Positions 1 to 38,785 of a stretch of 64,000 nt of DNA are shown here, one piece after another. Under the pieces are notes generated by a model, which did not search any database, was not told the DNA's origin, and was given only the letters and a program-made list of their open reading frames with translations. Positions within the stretch are counted from its first letter, which is position 1, and each line of letters begins with the position of its first letter. This stretch comes from Dermanyssus gallinae (taxonomy: Eukaryota; Arthropoda; Arachnida; Mesostigmata; Dermanyssidae), in the NCBI GenBank assembly GCA_003439945.1, contig QVRM01004003.1:274501-338500 (forward strand). Direction: 5' to 3'. The position numbers and the translations under genes were made by a program.

Positions 1-341
1 CTACCGTACTCTTAGCCAGAGGCGTACGTTAGAGAGAAGAGCGTTTGCCGTTGAAGATAGTGTTAAACTTTGCTCTTGTTGAAATAGACTGCCGCTTCAT
101 TAATGTTATTCTTCTTCTTCTTCTTCCTGTTACGATGATGATTGCAAATAATGCAATTAATAATCAAAGAGCACGAACATAATATTAGTTTTGACGAGGT
201 ACCGTGACACTGGTACACGCAACAGAAAACAAACGCGACGGTAATTTACTAGAAAATTTGCAGAAAAAGGTTAGTTTAGCATAGCACGGCACAAGGTGAA
301 CCGCGTTGTTGGTGGTGTTTGTGCTTTGCGGTTGTACTTAC

Positions 342-26233
<25,892 letters not shown>

Positions 26234-26405
26234 CTGTGGAAGAGGAATAAGAGAGAACTATTAGGAGTATAAACACAGTCAATGCCAAGGCTACAAGTAA
26301 TCACCTTTGTCCTGCACTATTTACAATAGCGGATATACATATATATACACATTGTGATAACAGACAACATGGACAAATAAATTTGCCGGCGGGCTTTGTC
26401 GGTCC

Positions 26406-26407
<2 letters not shown>

Positions 26408-26467
<60 letters not shown>

Positions 26468-26486
26468 GTATATATATATGTATATA

Positions 26487-26540
<54 letters not shown>
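26408..26540. repeat. (TA)n with TG interruptions
   Basis: A 130-bp alternating purine-pyrimidine tract with TGTA interruptions. It ends at a B-box-like motif ATTCGAACCCC (about 26546). Confidence 0.97.
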
Positions 26541-26543
<3 letters not shown>

Positions 26544-26747
26544 CATTCGAACCCCGCAGCTCGATTTAGTTGGTGCTATCAACGAAGTACTTAGTACTTG
26601 TAGGTAAGTGCCATAACAGTAACTTTAATTTAATCATAACTGTACTAAAAAATTATTTGAATTGACAATGGCCATTAAGCGTGATGATTATATGAGCCCA
26701 CGTATTTTTTTTTTATTTCAAGCGTGGTTTATTCACGGAACTGCATT

Positions 26748-26751
<4 letters not shown>

Positions 26752-26793
<42 letters not shown>
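26752..26793. repeat. (TA)n microsatellite
   Basis: Pure TA run. Confidence 0.97.
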
Positions 26794-26795
<2 letters not shown>

Positions 26796-27894
26796 TCGTA
26801 AATGTACTTCTTGCAGTGCTCTTTGGTAAAGATGACGGGTTCATCTGTTTGGCTGTCGCAACTTCGATCCGATCACAGTAGACTTTAGTTTCAGTGAAAA
26901 ACCACTTGACGTCTGTTCCTCTCCTTGGACACAATTTAACACCTTTGCGTAGCCACTCTCTACCCATGCACTTTACTTGTTCCCTATCTCTTTGTATAAA
27001 TGCATGGTTCATCTCTCTTTGTATATATGCATGGTACAAAAAGTACAGAAAATACCTTAAGTCTGAAGAACTCTGAGCCATTTAAGCATTTGTATGAGAG
27101 GTTCCAAGAAAGCATAATATAGATATGCCACTGCAAGCCAACAATGGCTGTTTATTCCAGGCTTCATTAGGTCTCACCCTCCTTTTAGTTATTTAGTGGA
27201 AAGTAATTGCAGCTAGCTTTGAAGGCCCTATAGAGGCAAAATTAAAAAAGAAAATATTCTCTCTGGCTCTTGTACTTGCCTACGATGCAGTGTCAGGGGG
27301 TTATACACACACTTCGGGGCGAGTTCGAGCGCAGTTGGTTGAAAAAGATTTAACTAAAGCTGATTAGTGATTAAGAGTGGGATGCAAACTCACATACACA
27401 CTAAGCCCGGATTTCTGATCACCCTCTTAAGTTCCGCCAATCTCTCGACTCGTATGGCTGACGCCAATAAAAAGTACTGCTGCCAAAACGAGTGATATTT
27501 GCCAATATTACATGCTATTAACACGACTTTACCACACTTATAGTGCACATGGATTGTTTTTGTTGAGACAATTCATAAATATTTTCTATAGTTGCATTCA
27601 AAACGTAGTCGCAGTAAGAATCCTTGTCATATTTTTGCCCATTTAATTTTACCTAGATGACAATCAAGTGTAACTACAAAAACTATGAGCACTGCTAATC
27701 TTAACTGGGACAAATTGCAGCTGGATTCACGCAGTGATACAGCTGCATTTTTTGACCCTGTGTAACCAAAAGCGGCTATATTATATCTACCTGTAGCTAA
27801 AACACATTATTAGGCTTACCAGACCAGCCTCATCGCTAATACGTTCAGCATTTTGACTGATAGCAGCTTACCTAACCTACTACCACTATAAGCA

Positions 27895-27897
<3 letters not shown>

Positions 27898-27934
<37 letters not shown>
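27898..27934. repeat. (TA)n microsatellite
   Basis: Pure TA run. Confidence 0.97.
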
Positions 27935-27936
<2 letters not shown>

Positions 27937-28478
27937 TCCCTGTATGCAAGGTTCACCTATGTTCAATCATAAAAACAAAACGGGCAGCAAAAGAATGGTC
28001 ATACATTTCATGTCATTAGTGCCTCCTAAGCATATTCATTGAAAAAAGTAAATCGGGCAAAAAACGTATTCTTGTTGTTGAATATTTTTTTAAAAATCTA
28101 ATTGATCAACAACGACAAATAAATAGTGGGTTTCCCAATAAAGTTATCTTTAGCGACTAAGCCTATTTTCGTGTTTATGGCTTCGTTAATATTCCGCTTA
28201 TCCGTCTGCCAGAATTGACCGCCTAGGGCGTGCAATTTAACGCATTTGGGCTTCTTTCTCTGGGCTCTCTTGTTTAACGTCAAAAGTTTATGTTAACAAG
28301 CCTTGCGATCACCCAACCCTTAACGTCGGAGGCTAGACGCGCATGTGTGATTGAGAGCCAGCCACAATTATGGCAAACCGTGATTAAAAATGTCGGTAAA
28401 ATAACGCAAAAGGGCAAAAAAGGTGAGTCGAGGAGGGCATTTTTCAGTATGAGAAAAAAGTGCTCCTATATATTTTTA

Positions 28479-29473
28479 GATTTTAAAATGCCTGTTGTTG
28501 TCACTGGGACATGCTGCACTCCGTTACGGGCGCTAACGCTGTTGGTGGTGTTGTTTACCACGTTTATCGACATTTTAAATTTGTCGGTCGACACTTAATA
28601 TAGCTATGAGGACTCCGACCCCTACAATGACAACAACAACAAAACCAAAAAATCGTTACAACGACAACAATGGTCGCAAGACCGGAATGGAAATCAGACT
28701 GGCCCAAACGATCGGACTGGTGAAAAGGCCTGTAAAGCCGTACGAGATGGAAACGTCGTTTGTTGGTCCGTGATTTTCCGTCATGTTTTTAATACAGGTC
28801 TTTCTTCAAACACACATACACAGATATACCCACATAAACACACGCACACGTATTTTTTTCTCTTCACAATTAAAGTATATAACTTACTTTCTGTCTAATG
28901 TAGCGCGAAAATACTATTTAGTAAAGTACTGCTACATAAAATATGCTGCATGGATTCGACGCTGTACTCTGACCAAATCGATATCCTCTGTAGCACCTTC
29001 GGGCAGCTTGATACCATTTGCTGTAAATTGGCGGCAGTAGCAATATGGAGCACATACAGATTTTCTAAAAATATAAGGGCAATCATTTGTACAAGTAAGC
29101 CTGGAAACACAACCTGAGCAACGCTGTTTAAAGAAGGTGCTGTCTTATTAGGTAAATGTGACAATGCAGAATTAGGCACGGACGGTGTGTATGCCAGTAG
29201 TACCGTTATCGAAAAGCATGCCGCTGGATCAAAACAATGCGATACGTGTGGTGCTGGGTCAGGAGAGGCCGAGAGCTCTGTGTTCAATGTCTGACTGAGA
29301 CAAAATTGTTTGAGTGTGCTAATACTGTTTACGTTTTACGTTTCAGCTGCCACGGCACCCGGTGCGGGCTGTTGCATCACACACACGCATAGCAACAGCT
29401 TCAAAAAATATCGCTGTCAACACAGCAACAACAAAGACAACAACAGCGTTCGTTGTTGTACATCTAGAGGACG
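28479..29473 (+). other. Doubtful Cys-rich secreted-protein locus
   Basis: ATG at about 28488 starts MPVVVTGTCCTPLRALTLLV, which resembles a signal peptide, and runs to TAA at about 28596. The same frame then stays open to about 28899 with NDNNNKTKKSLQRQQWSQDR and EKACKAVRDGNVVCWS. After an acceptor GTTTCAG| at about 29345 an open segment carries APGAGCCITHTHSNS, KKYRCQH and SVRCCTS. The pattern suggests a small secreted Cys protein, but one stop codon interrupts it and no good donor joins the parts. It could be a pseudogene or chance. No family was recognised. Confidence 0.2.
28968..29020 (-). CDS. Possible upstream NDRG exon (weak)
   Basis: A good acceptor (CCAATTTACAG|) is followed by an open stretch reading NGIKLPEGATEDIDLVR. 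It could be the acidic N-terminal segment that precedes the NDRG core. Two weak phase 0 donors are possible, AGA|GTACAG (end at 28968) or TTG|GTCAGA (end at 28974). The preceding exon would have to end in phase 1 and was not found. The NDRG N-terminus is poorly conserved, so similarity cannot confirm this. Confidence 0.33.
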
Positions 29474-30239
29474 CTTCCAGGTCATTTGAGTCTGCCTGCA
29501 GGATGTACTGGGCAGTGTTGCCGTAATTAATTATTCGGACTGCTTCCCCGTTGCAGTCTCGGAATTAAGCGAGGGAGCACAGCAACGTCCTCACATTTCG
29601 GTGCACTTAGCGCTCAGCTCCCTTCTTTCTTTTCTCTGCAGCACTGAAATGAAATGTGCAATGCAATCCGATTGCTTGGACTTCCTGACGTGGTCTCTCT
29701 AATCCGAGTACCGCACGTTAAACTGATGCTGTAAGCACGATACTAGATCTCATATAACAAATCGAAATAGGGCCGTGCCTAACACGTAACTCTGTTTGAT
29801 ATAATAATAAAAATAATCATAATAATAATTACTCGGAGGAAGCAACGAAAAGAGACCTGTCGGTATGACCTTACCATTAAGGTCTCACGGCAAGTGCTTG
29901 GCCTGGGATGCTACAGTGTCCTACACCGTAGCTCCCTCGTATCTCAGCCATAGCTCTGTCAGCACAGGATGGGTAGCAGAGCACGTCGAACAGAAAAATA
30001 GACGTAAATACGCAGAATTCGAAAACAGTCTTCACATTCATAAGGGATCCGGCCAGAAGTATGGAAGCAACGACGGGGGGCCAGCGTGAGGGAGAATATC
30101 TGTGACAGCTTCTGTCTCTCGCGGTGTGTAGAGGCAATGCCGCTTCTATAATCGGCACCATAGAATGAACAGCTAAATAGCGCTTGTTTAAATCGAGACA
30201 ACACGTTCGAACCTCACAACTGTATGCTGATAACACAAA

Positions 30240-30484
30240 TACAAATTAAATAAATAATAATAATAATAATATTAATAATAATTAACAAGGGTTTATTTGA
30301 TCAATATGTACATGTATCACAATTACTTACATATCACTTAAATAACATCTACAATATTGCATATAGTATTCTTATTAATAATAATAATAATAATTATTAT
30401 TGTTATTATTATTATTGTTTATTACATGTTAAACAATGTTACAGTTGTGAGGTCTAAACGTATTATTGCAAAATTTATTTTTTA

Positions 30485-30541
<57 letters not shown>

Positions 30542-30550
30542 TTATTATTG
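30240..30550. repeat. (AAT)n/(ATT)n microsatellite cluster
   Basis: AAT runs at about 30256-30284, 30377-30420 and 30487-30545 are separated by AT-rich unique sequence. Confidence 0.93.
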
Positions 30551-30806
30551 GTATTACGACTGTTATTTCAATGGCAATGCTTCGAAAGAGATGCACGCGT
30601 AGCCACTGGGCTCTTGGCACGGTTAAGCAGGGGCGCGAATATGGCGTTGTGCGGTGCTCTGCTGTCATGACATGATGGCATTTTCCCGCCGTGTCCTGGG
30701 TTCGCCAGTTCGTCGTCGACCCCGTTCGTCTCCTCATCGTCTTTTCACAGTCCCTTCTTCGCCCCATTGTCAGCGATGTTGATATCAAGCGCGTCTATCT
30801 GTCTAC

Positions 30807-30942
<136 letters not shown>

Positions 30943-31044
30943 CCATGGTTACCGTACGCAAAAGAACAATCATATTATCAATGTTATTGCCTCGCTTCCA
31001 TCACCATAGTTGCCGCCTCCTTTCCCTCTCGCGCCAACTATTCA

Positions 31045-31225
31045 CAAAGCAGGAGCAGCAGCAGCAACAACAACAACAACAACAACAGCAACAACAACAA
31101 CAACAACAACGACAAGAACAACAACCATAACAACAACGCCGACAACAACAACAACAACCATAACAACAACGCCGACAACAACAACACTACCAACAACAAC
31201 AACAACAACAACAACAATGCCGACG
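31045..31225 (+). repeat. (CAA)n-rich imperfect microsatellite
   Basis: AAC/CAA triplets are interspersed with GAC and CCAT. The tract faces complementary (TTG)n tracts at 31478-31535 and 32230-32350. Confidence 0.95.
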
Positions 31226-31477
31226 ACAACACCAGCCTTGGCGGTACGGGCTGGTGAGACTGGACGTCGCCTGGCGAGACAGGTGATGCTGGCGATGTTG
31301 ATAATGATGACAATGATGATGACATTGCTTGCTGCTGCTGCTGCTGTTGCTGATAATGATCATAACGAAGATAACGATAAAAACAACAGCAACAACAACA
31401 GCACCAACTGCAACAACAACGACACCACCACCAACCGCGGCACGTGTCAGAGTCGCTGATCCGCTGACCGACTGCCG

Positions 31478-31535
31478 TTGTTGTTGTTGTTGCTGTTGTT
31501 GTTGCTGTTGTTGTTGTTGCAGTTGTTGTTGCCGC
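31478..31535 (+). repeat. (TTG)n/(CTG)n tract
   Basis: TTG triplets with CTG interruptions, followed by a CGG-rich stretch. Confidence 0.93.
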
Positions 31536-31769
31536 GGCGGCGGCGGCGGCCACCACGCCACCGGCCGACGTCATTGAGCGCATTTGCTGCTCACCCAATG
31601 AGCAGCGGCCGGGCCGGGCCGGTCTCATGGCGGCGTGTTCGATTCGCGCACGCGCTCTCGCGACCACCACTACCCGCACTCGCCTGCGGTTACGTTGCGT
31701 CATGCGGGAGATATTGGCATAGCATTGCATCGCATAGCATAGCATAGGATGCTTGCCCGTTCCACTGTC

Positions 31770-31818
31770 GTACAACAACAACAACCACAACAACAACAAT
31801 AACAACAACAACAAATGT
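31770..31818 (+). repeat. (CAA)n tract
   Basis: CAA/AAC triplets with CCA and TAA interruptions. Confidence 0.92.
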
Positions 31819-32189
31819 ACCTCTGCACGACTGGCTAATGCCGTTTGCCTTCGGCGGGGAGTTTGTACACTCTTGCTGTGCTGGGTATGCGTTGCGCGCG
31901 CAACGCGACGCCGCTACGAGACAAGAAAGCTGCACGTAAAGAAACACAGAAAGAGAGAAACACAGAAAGAGCAGAAAGAGAGGGGGGAGCGAGATACAGG
32001 GAGGAGAGAGCGGGCGAGGAGGTGCCGGGGGCGGGGGGGGGGGGAGAAAGCGGGAAAAAACGCGAGGCAACATTGCAAGGGAGATGTAGCATTGAGCCGA
32101 AACGGAGCTGGGCGACCGCTACAACTACTGTCAACACACTACTGACACAACTCGGCACCGCTGGTACTCGGCGTATACCACAGTTAGAT

Positions 32190-32400
32190 TTATTACTACT
32201 ACTACAATTCCTGTTGCTGTTCTTGTCTTTGTTGCTGGTATTGTTGTTAGCAGTATTGTTGTAGTTGTTGTTGTTGTAGTTGTTGTTGTTGTGGTTGTTG
32301 TTGTTGTTGCTGTGGTTGTTGCTGTTGTTGTGGTTGTTGCTGCAGCTGCTTCTTCTTCTTGTTCTACTGCAGCTGTTGCTGCCTCTGTTGCTACCGCTAC
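32190..32400 (+). repeat. (TTG)n-rich imperfect microsatellite
   Basis: TTG, CTG and GTT triplets over about 200 bp, complementary to the CAA tracts upstream. Confidence 0.93.
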
Positions 32401-33809
32401 CGTCACAGGCGTCTTGCCCTGATCGGAACTGCCTTACGGCAGCTGGTCGTCGCTGCCGCTGCTGCTACGGGTGGAAAGCACTTCAGCTGTCCGCTTGAGG
32501 GACACACTACAGTGAGGTCGAGTGAGTCGTTGTGTGGCGATAGACGTGGTGGTGGCGATAGTAGTGGTAGTGGTGGTGGTGGTGGTAGTGGTAACAGTAA
32601 CGGTAGTACATGGACGTATGTCGGTGATGACCGGCCAGATACAGACGTCCGACCGACAACTGTCAGCGACTCTGTGCGACTTCTCAGAGTTCTCCGAACA
32701 CCCATCCACCTCACCACTAGCGAACCAGCAGCAACAAACATCGCTGCTGTGACAACAGATCGGTCGGCGACTCGTACGGTGCTACCTCATCGACCTCACT
32801 CAATGAGTGTACATCAATCAGCTCATTGATTGCACATTGTATGGTGTCAGTGGGCACAATCCGGCACACGCTGTACAACCGTGTTTGAAAGCGTAGTTGG
32901 CGAGCTGTGTGATACTGGAAGTGGTGCTGCTGCTGATGCTTGTGGTGCTAAATTTGTGCATATAGATGTGGATCGGTAGCTACAAGTCTAAAGCCTAGAA
33001 CACGGCTCGGAAGCCTGCTGTGCAACTTCAACAAGCCTGCCTGAAGACAGTGTTGTCTCAAATAGTCTCAAGAGTCTCAAGAGCAGGCTGATATGACGGC
33101 TGACACACGCGTGAAACTGTTGTACAACAACAAGTTGTAACAGTGGCTGAGGAAAAAAGACAAGACTACGAAAAAACGAAACCGAAACAAAGGGTACGCT
33201 TGTGTACCAAAGTCAAAGCGCCAGGGAGCAATACATAACACGGTAAGATATGCTCCATATAGGGTGACTGCTTGCAGTGTCCCTCCGAACTGTTCTTCTC
33301 GGATCGTGTTATGTGTAGTCACCGTAACACTGTCCGTATGCATGCGTCAAAGAATACATCCGGAAATACAGACGTAAGATAGCGCAGACTCGCACATCTC
33401 ATATTCATTCCTGTTGTTTGTCTGTGAAACAGCTGACGCTGATCAACAGCTGACAAATGCCAGAAAATTAGTGACGTTGTGAGAGTTTTCACATGCTACT
33501 ATCGTAATGCGTCTACTTCCGCATATGGCACAGTGCTCCGGTGACACAGACTGACGCAGAGCGCAATCGAACATTCTGTAAAGCTATGTCCGGTTAGTTA
33601 GATCTGCACAAAAATAATATTGGTAATTTCCTTGTTACTTCTAAACAAGACAGGCTCCCTTTCAATTCTGGCCAAATTGTGTTTGGGCACTATATAAACG
33701 CACGTATTTATTGAAGGAAAGTTGTGGATAATGTTCGATTAGTGTTTACATATCTACATGATTTGCCGTCTAAGATCGCGTATTATGCTTTACTTGCTTA
33801 TACATACTT

Positions 33810-33845
<36 letters not shown>

Positions 33846-33886
33846 AAAAAATATTGCGATGATTTATGAATCATTTACAATACAAT

Positions 33887-34095
33887 ACCGAGCAAGATGG
33901 CTTAGTAGCAAAGCCTTTGCCTTGCATTCGGGAGGAATGGGTTCGAGAGCCAGACTGGTCACTCTTAATTTGGTTTGCATGGTTTCCAATTTAAACAAGG
34001 TAAATGCCGGAGTGGATGAAAATTAGCCATGACATGAAAAAACCGTACACAGGCAATTGCCTTATAGAAAATCTTAAAAAAACTTTTAAAAAAAA
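33887..34095 (+). mobile_element. tRNA-derived SINE, family 1, copy A
   Basis: It begins ACCGAGCAAGATGGCTTAG (A box) with B box GGGTTCGAGAGCC at about 33942, continues through GGTTTGCATGGTTTCCAATT and AAATGCCGGAGTGGA, and ends in an A-rich tail. It is roughly 90% identical by eye to the copy at 48268. Confidence 0.85.
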
Positions 34096-35766
34096 CATTT
34101 GCACACTCGGCAGTGCTCGCCTTTATATATATATATATATATATTTATAGGGCTTGTTCTCTAACTACCCGCACGTTGTTTAACCTTAGCCCTTTAGATC
34201 TTTTAGCAAAAATGGCCTTTCGCAACAAGACCAGTTAGATATGTTGGTTCCATGCCGGCTGTTGCGCTAGCGACCGCTCTTGGAATAGAACAGCCTGGAA
34301 TGCTCTACGTGACTAGCAAATGAATTGTTCTGTTCTGACAACAAAGAAAACGTGTCGTTTTTGCCGGGTCTCCCGTCGCGACGGTAAGAGATTACTTGGA
34401 AGGCGACACCATTGAGTTCTGCGTTCGACCGTCAGACTCCTGAACCAGAACCCACGAGGCAACCTCGTTATGTGTAAAGGCCAACAAATTTTTTCATTGG
34501 CGTAAAACTGATTAAATAACTGCTCCGGCAGCAAACGAGTTCAGCTCTATGGGAACATTTGTTTATTTAGCGAACGGCTAGGTTAGTGCGCCCGTTCGCA
34601 TGCGGTCGTGTGTTCTTTATTTTTCTAATTACATTTGTCTATGTCAGCGGTAATTCTACCGTAGTAGACAGAGGACAACTATGACCACGACGACGACAAC
34701 AAAAGCAACATTAGTATTAACGGCAATAATTATCGCCGACGGTTCAAGCTGCGGACGCTAGAGGCACAATCTGGCTAAACTGAATCCGCCGAAAGGACTA
34801 CCGGGAGCGACAGAAAGAGAGACGTGGCGTATCTGGACATAGCTGATTTTAGCTGGCAGTGTCGTAAGCGGGCCCGGCGATTTTATGATAGACTGAATTC
34901 ATTGATTGTCTACAGCATGAGTCAAAGATGGCTTAGCGTATAGGGTGTATATAGCAGTATAGAATATACAGCATTGTTTCTACCCCTACAATATAGACTC
35001 GACAGACGTCTCTCGATAGCCACCGGCGGCTCTAGGTTGAATGCCGTTGAAACAGCGTAGATTAGCTGAGCAGCCCTCGGGCCTTCGAGTTCGCCGACGG
35101 GGGCTGAACCCGAACCGCCGTTGGGCAACGCGGCGAGGCACGAGGCGTCTATTCGGCCTAGCTAGGTCAGGCTGAGGAGGGTCCAGGCCAGGCCAGTCTA
35201 AACGACTAGGTCCGGGCACGTTACGCCACGCTATATCAGCTCAAACAGCGAAAGCCAGGACGGACGCAGGCCAACTAGCTATGCGCCAAGAACGACCAGC
35301 TGCAATGTAGCGCAAACGGTTGCCTTGTATGCCGTCGTCCGGGTGAGCCGCCGCGTGACGTAAGGCGAATTGCAAGTCATCTGCATGTATGTCTATGACG
35401 AACCACGCTCTCTTTCTCTCCCGCCCGCTCGTTTGCCCTCTTCCCCCTTTCTCCCTCCTTATTCTCCTCCCTCCTTACTCCCCTTCCTCCGCGTGTCTCT
35501 GTTTCACACTGGCCGACTGTGTAATTTGCTATGACATGTCTGGGGCCACATGCCTGGCCGTGAACCATTTGATCTCGCCACCACGCTCATAATCGCCGAG
35601 TTCGGATTAAGCTATGCTGGGCTGTTGCTCACTCTCTCTCTCTATAAGGCAGATATCATTTTATCAGTCCCTGTCTCGTTTCTCGCCTCATATCGCTGTC
35701 ATTTGGTCTCTCTTTGGTCTGTGCGTTTTCTCGGGTGCGCAAAAACGCACCAGCACGCACACTCTG

Positions 35767-35769
<3 letters not shown>

Positions 35770-35815
<46 letters not shown>
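35770..35815. repeat. (TA)n microsatellite
   Basis: Pure TA run upstream of Mpv17. Shorter tracts also occur at 33811-33843 and 34124-34144. Confidence 0.95.
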
Positions 35816-35819
<4 letters not shown>

Positions 35820-36477
35820 AGAGATAGAGGGCTGATCTTTCGATCGACGTTGACTGAGGCTAACAGCACTTTCAACTTCACGCGGAAAATGACAGCACTC
35901 TAGAGATAACTCCTCCGCGTTGCGAAGGCGCCAACGAGTTTTTCCGACGAGTAATGACACTGCACTAAACGATAATCATCGTTGCAAACATGCGTTGTGT
36001 GTCGCGTCACTGTGCGGATACTTATGTGCAATTACCACTCACCACTCGGTCAAGTGGTGTAACCGGCCTAGTTTTCCGAGTAGCCCGGAAAAGCCTAAAT
36101 AAATACCGAGTCACGGTGTGTACGTGTCCACTCATCATGGTTTGAATTTGCTAAAACCCAGGTATAAAACGGCAGGTAATCAATGAACTAAACACAGAGC
36201 GGAATAATCCCCAGTGTGGCATCGCACAGAATTGCTAACGCAGGCGGCTCGGTCTATTCGATTGGAAAACTTTCAGTGAACGAGGAACATTGTAGAAGTC
36301 CCAACTGGCGTTCTGTTCTCATCCCCGCCAGGCTTCGCATCGTTTTGTTACCGTTGAAGTATGCATTCTTCAGCCATCGTGAAAGGTGTCAGTGACGCGG
36401 CGTGAAAAGGTGCTTGTTGGAAAGTAATCAGAAAAAGTGAAGAGTGCATCAAAGTGTCACCGACCCACTACTACACG

Positions 36478-36680
36478 ATGGCCTTCATTGCAAAGTCCTA
36501 CGCTCGCCTACTGCGATGTCACCCGTGGAAGACCCAGCTTGCGACATCCGGCATACTCATGACGACCTCCGATCTCATCTGTCAGAACCTGATTGAAAAG
36601 GAGAAGCCATACGACCCCGCACGAACGCTTCGATTCTTTGTCCTTGGTTCATGTTGGGTCGGGCCCATCATTCGAAAGTG
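36478..36680 (+). CDS. Mpv17: Mpv17 exon 1
   Basis: It encodes residues 1-67 plus two bases of a Trp codon, from [18 protein letters not shown] to GPIIRK. The donor is GTGGTAGGT. Confidence 0.95.
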
Positions 36681-36825
36681 GTAGGTGCACTCTTTGAGCA
36701 TACTATTAGCACGCTATAGTGTATATGCATATATATGTACACTTGATTTTCGTATTATTTCACCATTAAGTATATGCTACACAATATCACGATAGATTGG
36801 CTAAGCCAATGTGCCTATTGGGCGC

Positions 36826-36866
<41 letters not shown>

Positions 36867-37940
36867 GTTCTGATAGACTTTCTCTATGTATAAACGCGTG
36901 CTCTATTTGTACGAGTACAGAGATGTAATTTTCCTATGATTATGACGAAGGCTGCCTTTTGACGAGCCATTAAGCCGTCTATTTGGGAGAGATCAAATGA
37001 TGACTGGTGCGGTTTGGGTTCGCTCCTATGACATTTCGGTTTGCCCGCTCGCTCGGTCGCCGCACTCCACTGGAGTGCGTGGCATGTTTGGCGATTGCAT
37101 GCGAGATTCTTGCGGCGTCACCGTGTCCATACTAGTATCACTTCTATTCCATGATGTCTCGTCTCTGTCTACTCTGTCCAACTGGTTACACGACTTGCGG
37201 CATTACCTTTACTACTGCTACTGCTGATATCACAACTGATATCATGATATGCGATATCTGTGATAACCGAAGATGTTAGGGGCGGGTAGAGAAACCCTTA
37301 GTCCAGCCCATCTTACCCATCCCATCTTCCCCTCCGCCATCAAGATGTAAACGCTGATATCATGCATAGACACGCGGGCACGTCAAGCGTCACTACTTTC
37401 TCCCGGCTGAAAGACTTGCGTAGATAAAGGATCTCCGTATTTTGCTCTCTTCCTTTATCTCGAGATATATATATATATATCGAAATAAAACTAGTGAATA
37501 GAAAGACTATAGCCACAGTGCAGACCGCACACGTTAGTTACCATCTACGTGTACGCTCATTTGGCGGCCGTACGAGAGCTACGCAGCGTCTGCCAAGCTG
37601 ACGCTCGCTTGCCAAGACGGGGTTATGGCCACTCTTCTGGCTATCGAAAGAGCTTTTTATCGCTAGTACTGCAAAATCAACCACTATTATTTGCACAACG
37701 ACACCAATTGATTACACGAACCAACCCCCAGTTTACGATTACCAGAAGTAACAGTAGTAGTACAAGTAGTAGCATGAGTACTATTATTAGATGGAGCCAG
37801 CCGCTCATGTAATCATTGCGTGGCAAAACTCGATCACCAATCGTGGTTGGCGCGTAGTTGACGTTGAATGCCGTAGAGGCCGCTCGCCGAATGTTTTCGT
37901 CCCCGCTATCGGCTTTCGCAGTATTGGATGCTATTTCGGC

Positions 37941-37976
<36 letters not shown>

Positions 37977-37978
37977 TA

Positions 37979-38075
<97 letters not shown>

Positions 38076-38253
38076 GTGCGTGTGCTTTATTGATATTAGT
38101 TGTACTTCGTACAAAGACCACTTGCCCGCCTTGACCGTCATCCGTTCGCTACTTGCGCTGCGCAGAGAACAAGCTATGATTAATGCCACTAAAACGGGGC
38201 GGTGAAGCCGCAATCATCTTTTTGCTCTACTTTGACAACAAGGATCTGTTCAT

Positions 38254-38293
<40 letters not shown>

Positions 38294-38748
38294 AGTTTAG
38301 TGTAGTATATACATTCAGCTCAGGCGTTTCTACCGTGTGTCTTGGCAGGATAACTGACCTAGTGTAACGTATCTGCGGGGTCTGTGAAGAGGGTCTAGAG
38401 GCCTGTAGTGCGCGGCAGGGCACATGTTCGAGAAAGTCGATTTTCTCCTTGGTCGCGGGCTATTATTTCTATCGTCGTCATATTGATAGTGTTTAGGCGA
38501 TAGGCACGGTTATTTGCTCACTAAGGGTCGGTCTAGAGCAGGGGTAACTAACCCCTAAACGGCACCCCTGGAACGAATTCAACAATGGCAACGCTGGCCC
38601 GAAATTGACCAAGTTTGCTCATTTGTCCTCAAGTCTGTATGTAGCGCGCATCAGCTTCAACTATATATATAAATTTTTTTTTTTTGATAATAGTCAATAC
38701 TATTTTAAGCGAAATTGTGCTGTCTAGCATATGACATTACAAGTTAGA

Positions 38749-38785
<37 letters not shown>

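Noticed and set aside
26713..27081. Minus-strand ORF with RRGTDVKWFFTETKVYCD
   Set aside because: It ends in a (TA)n translation and could not be linked in phase to the NDRG exon at 26233.
31010..31814. Poly-Asn, poly-Thr, poly-Gln or poly-Leu ORFs in both strands
   Set aside because: They are produced by CAA/TTG triplet repeats and overlap one another in several frames.
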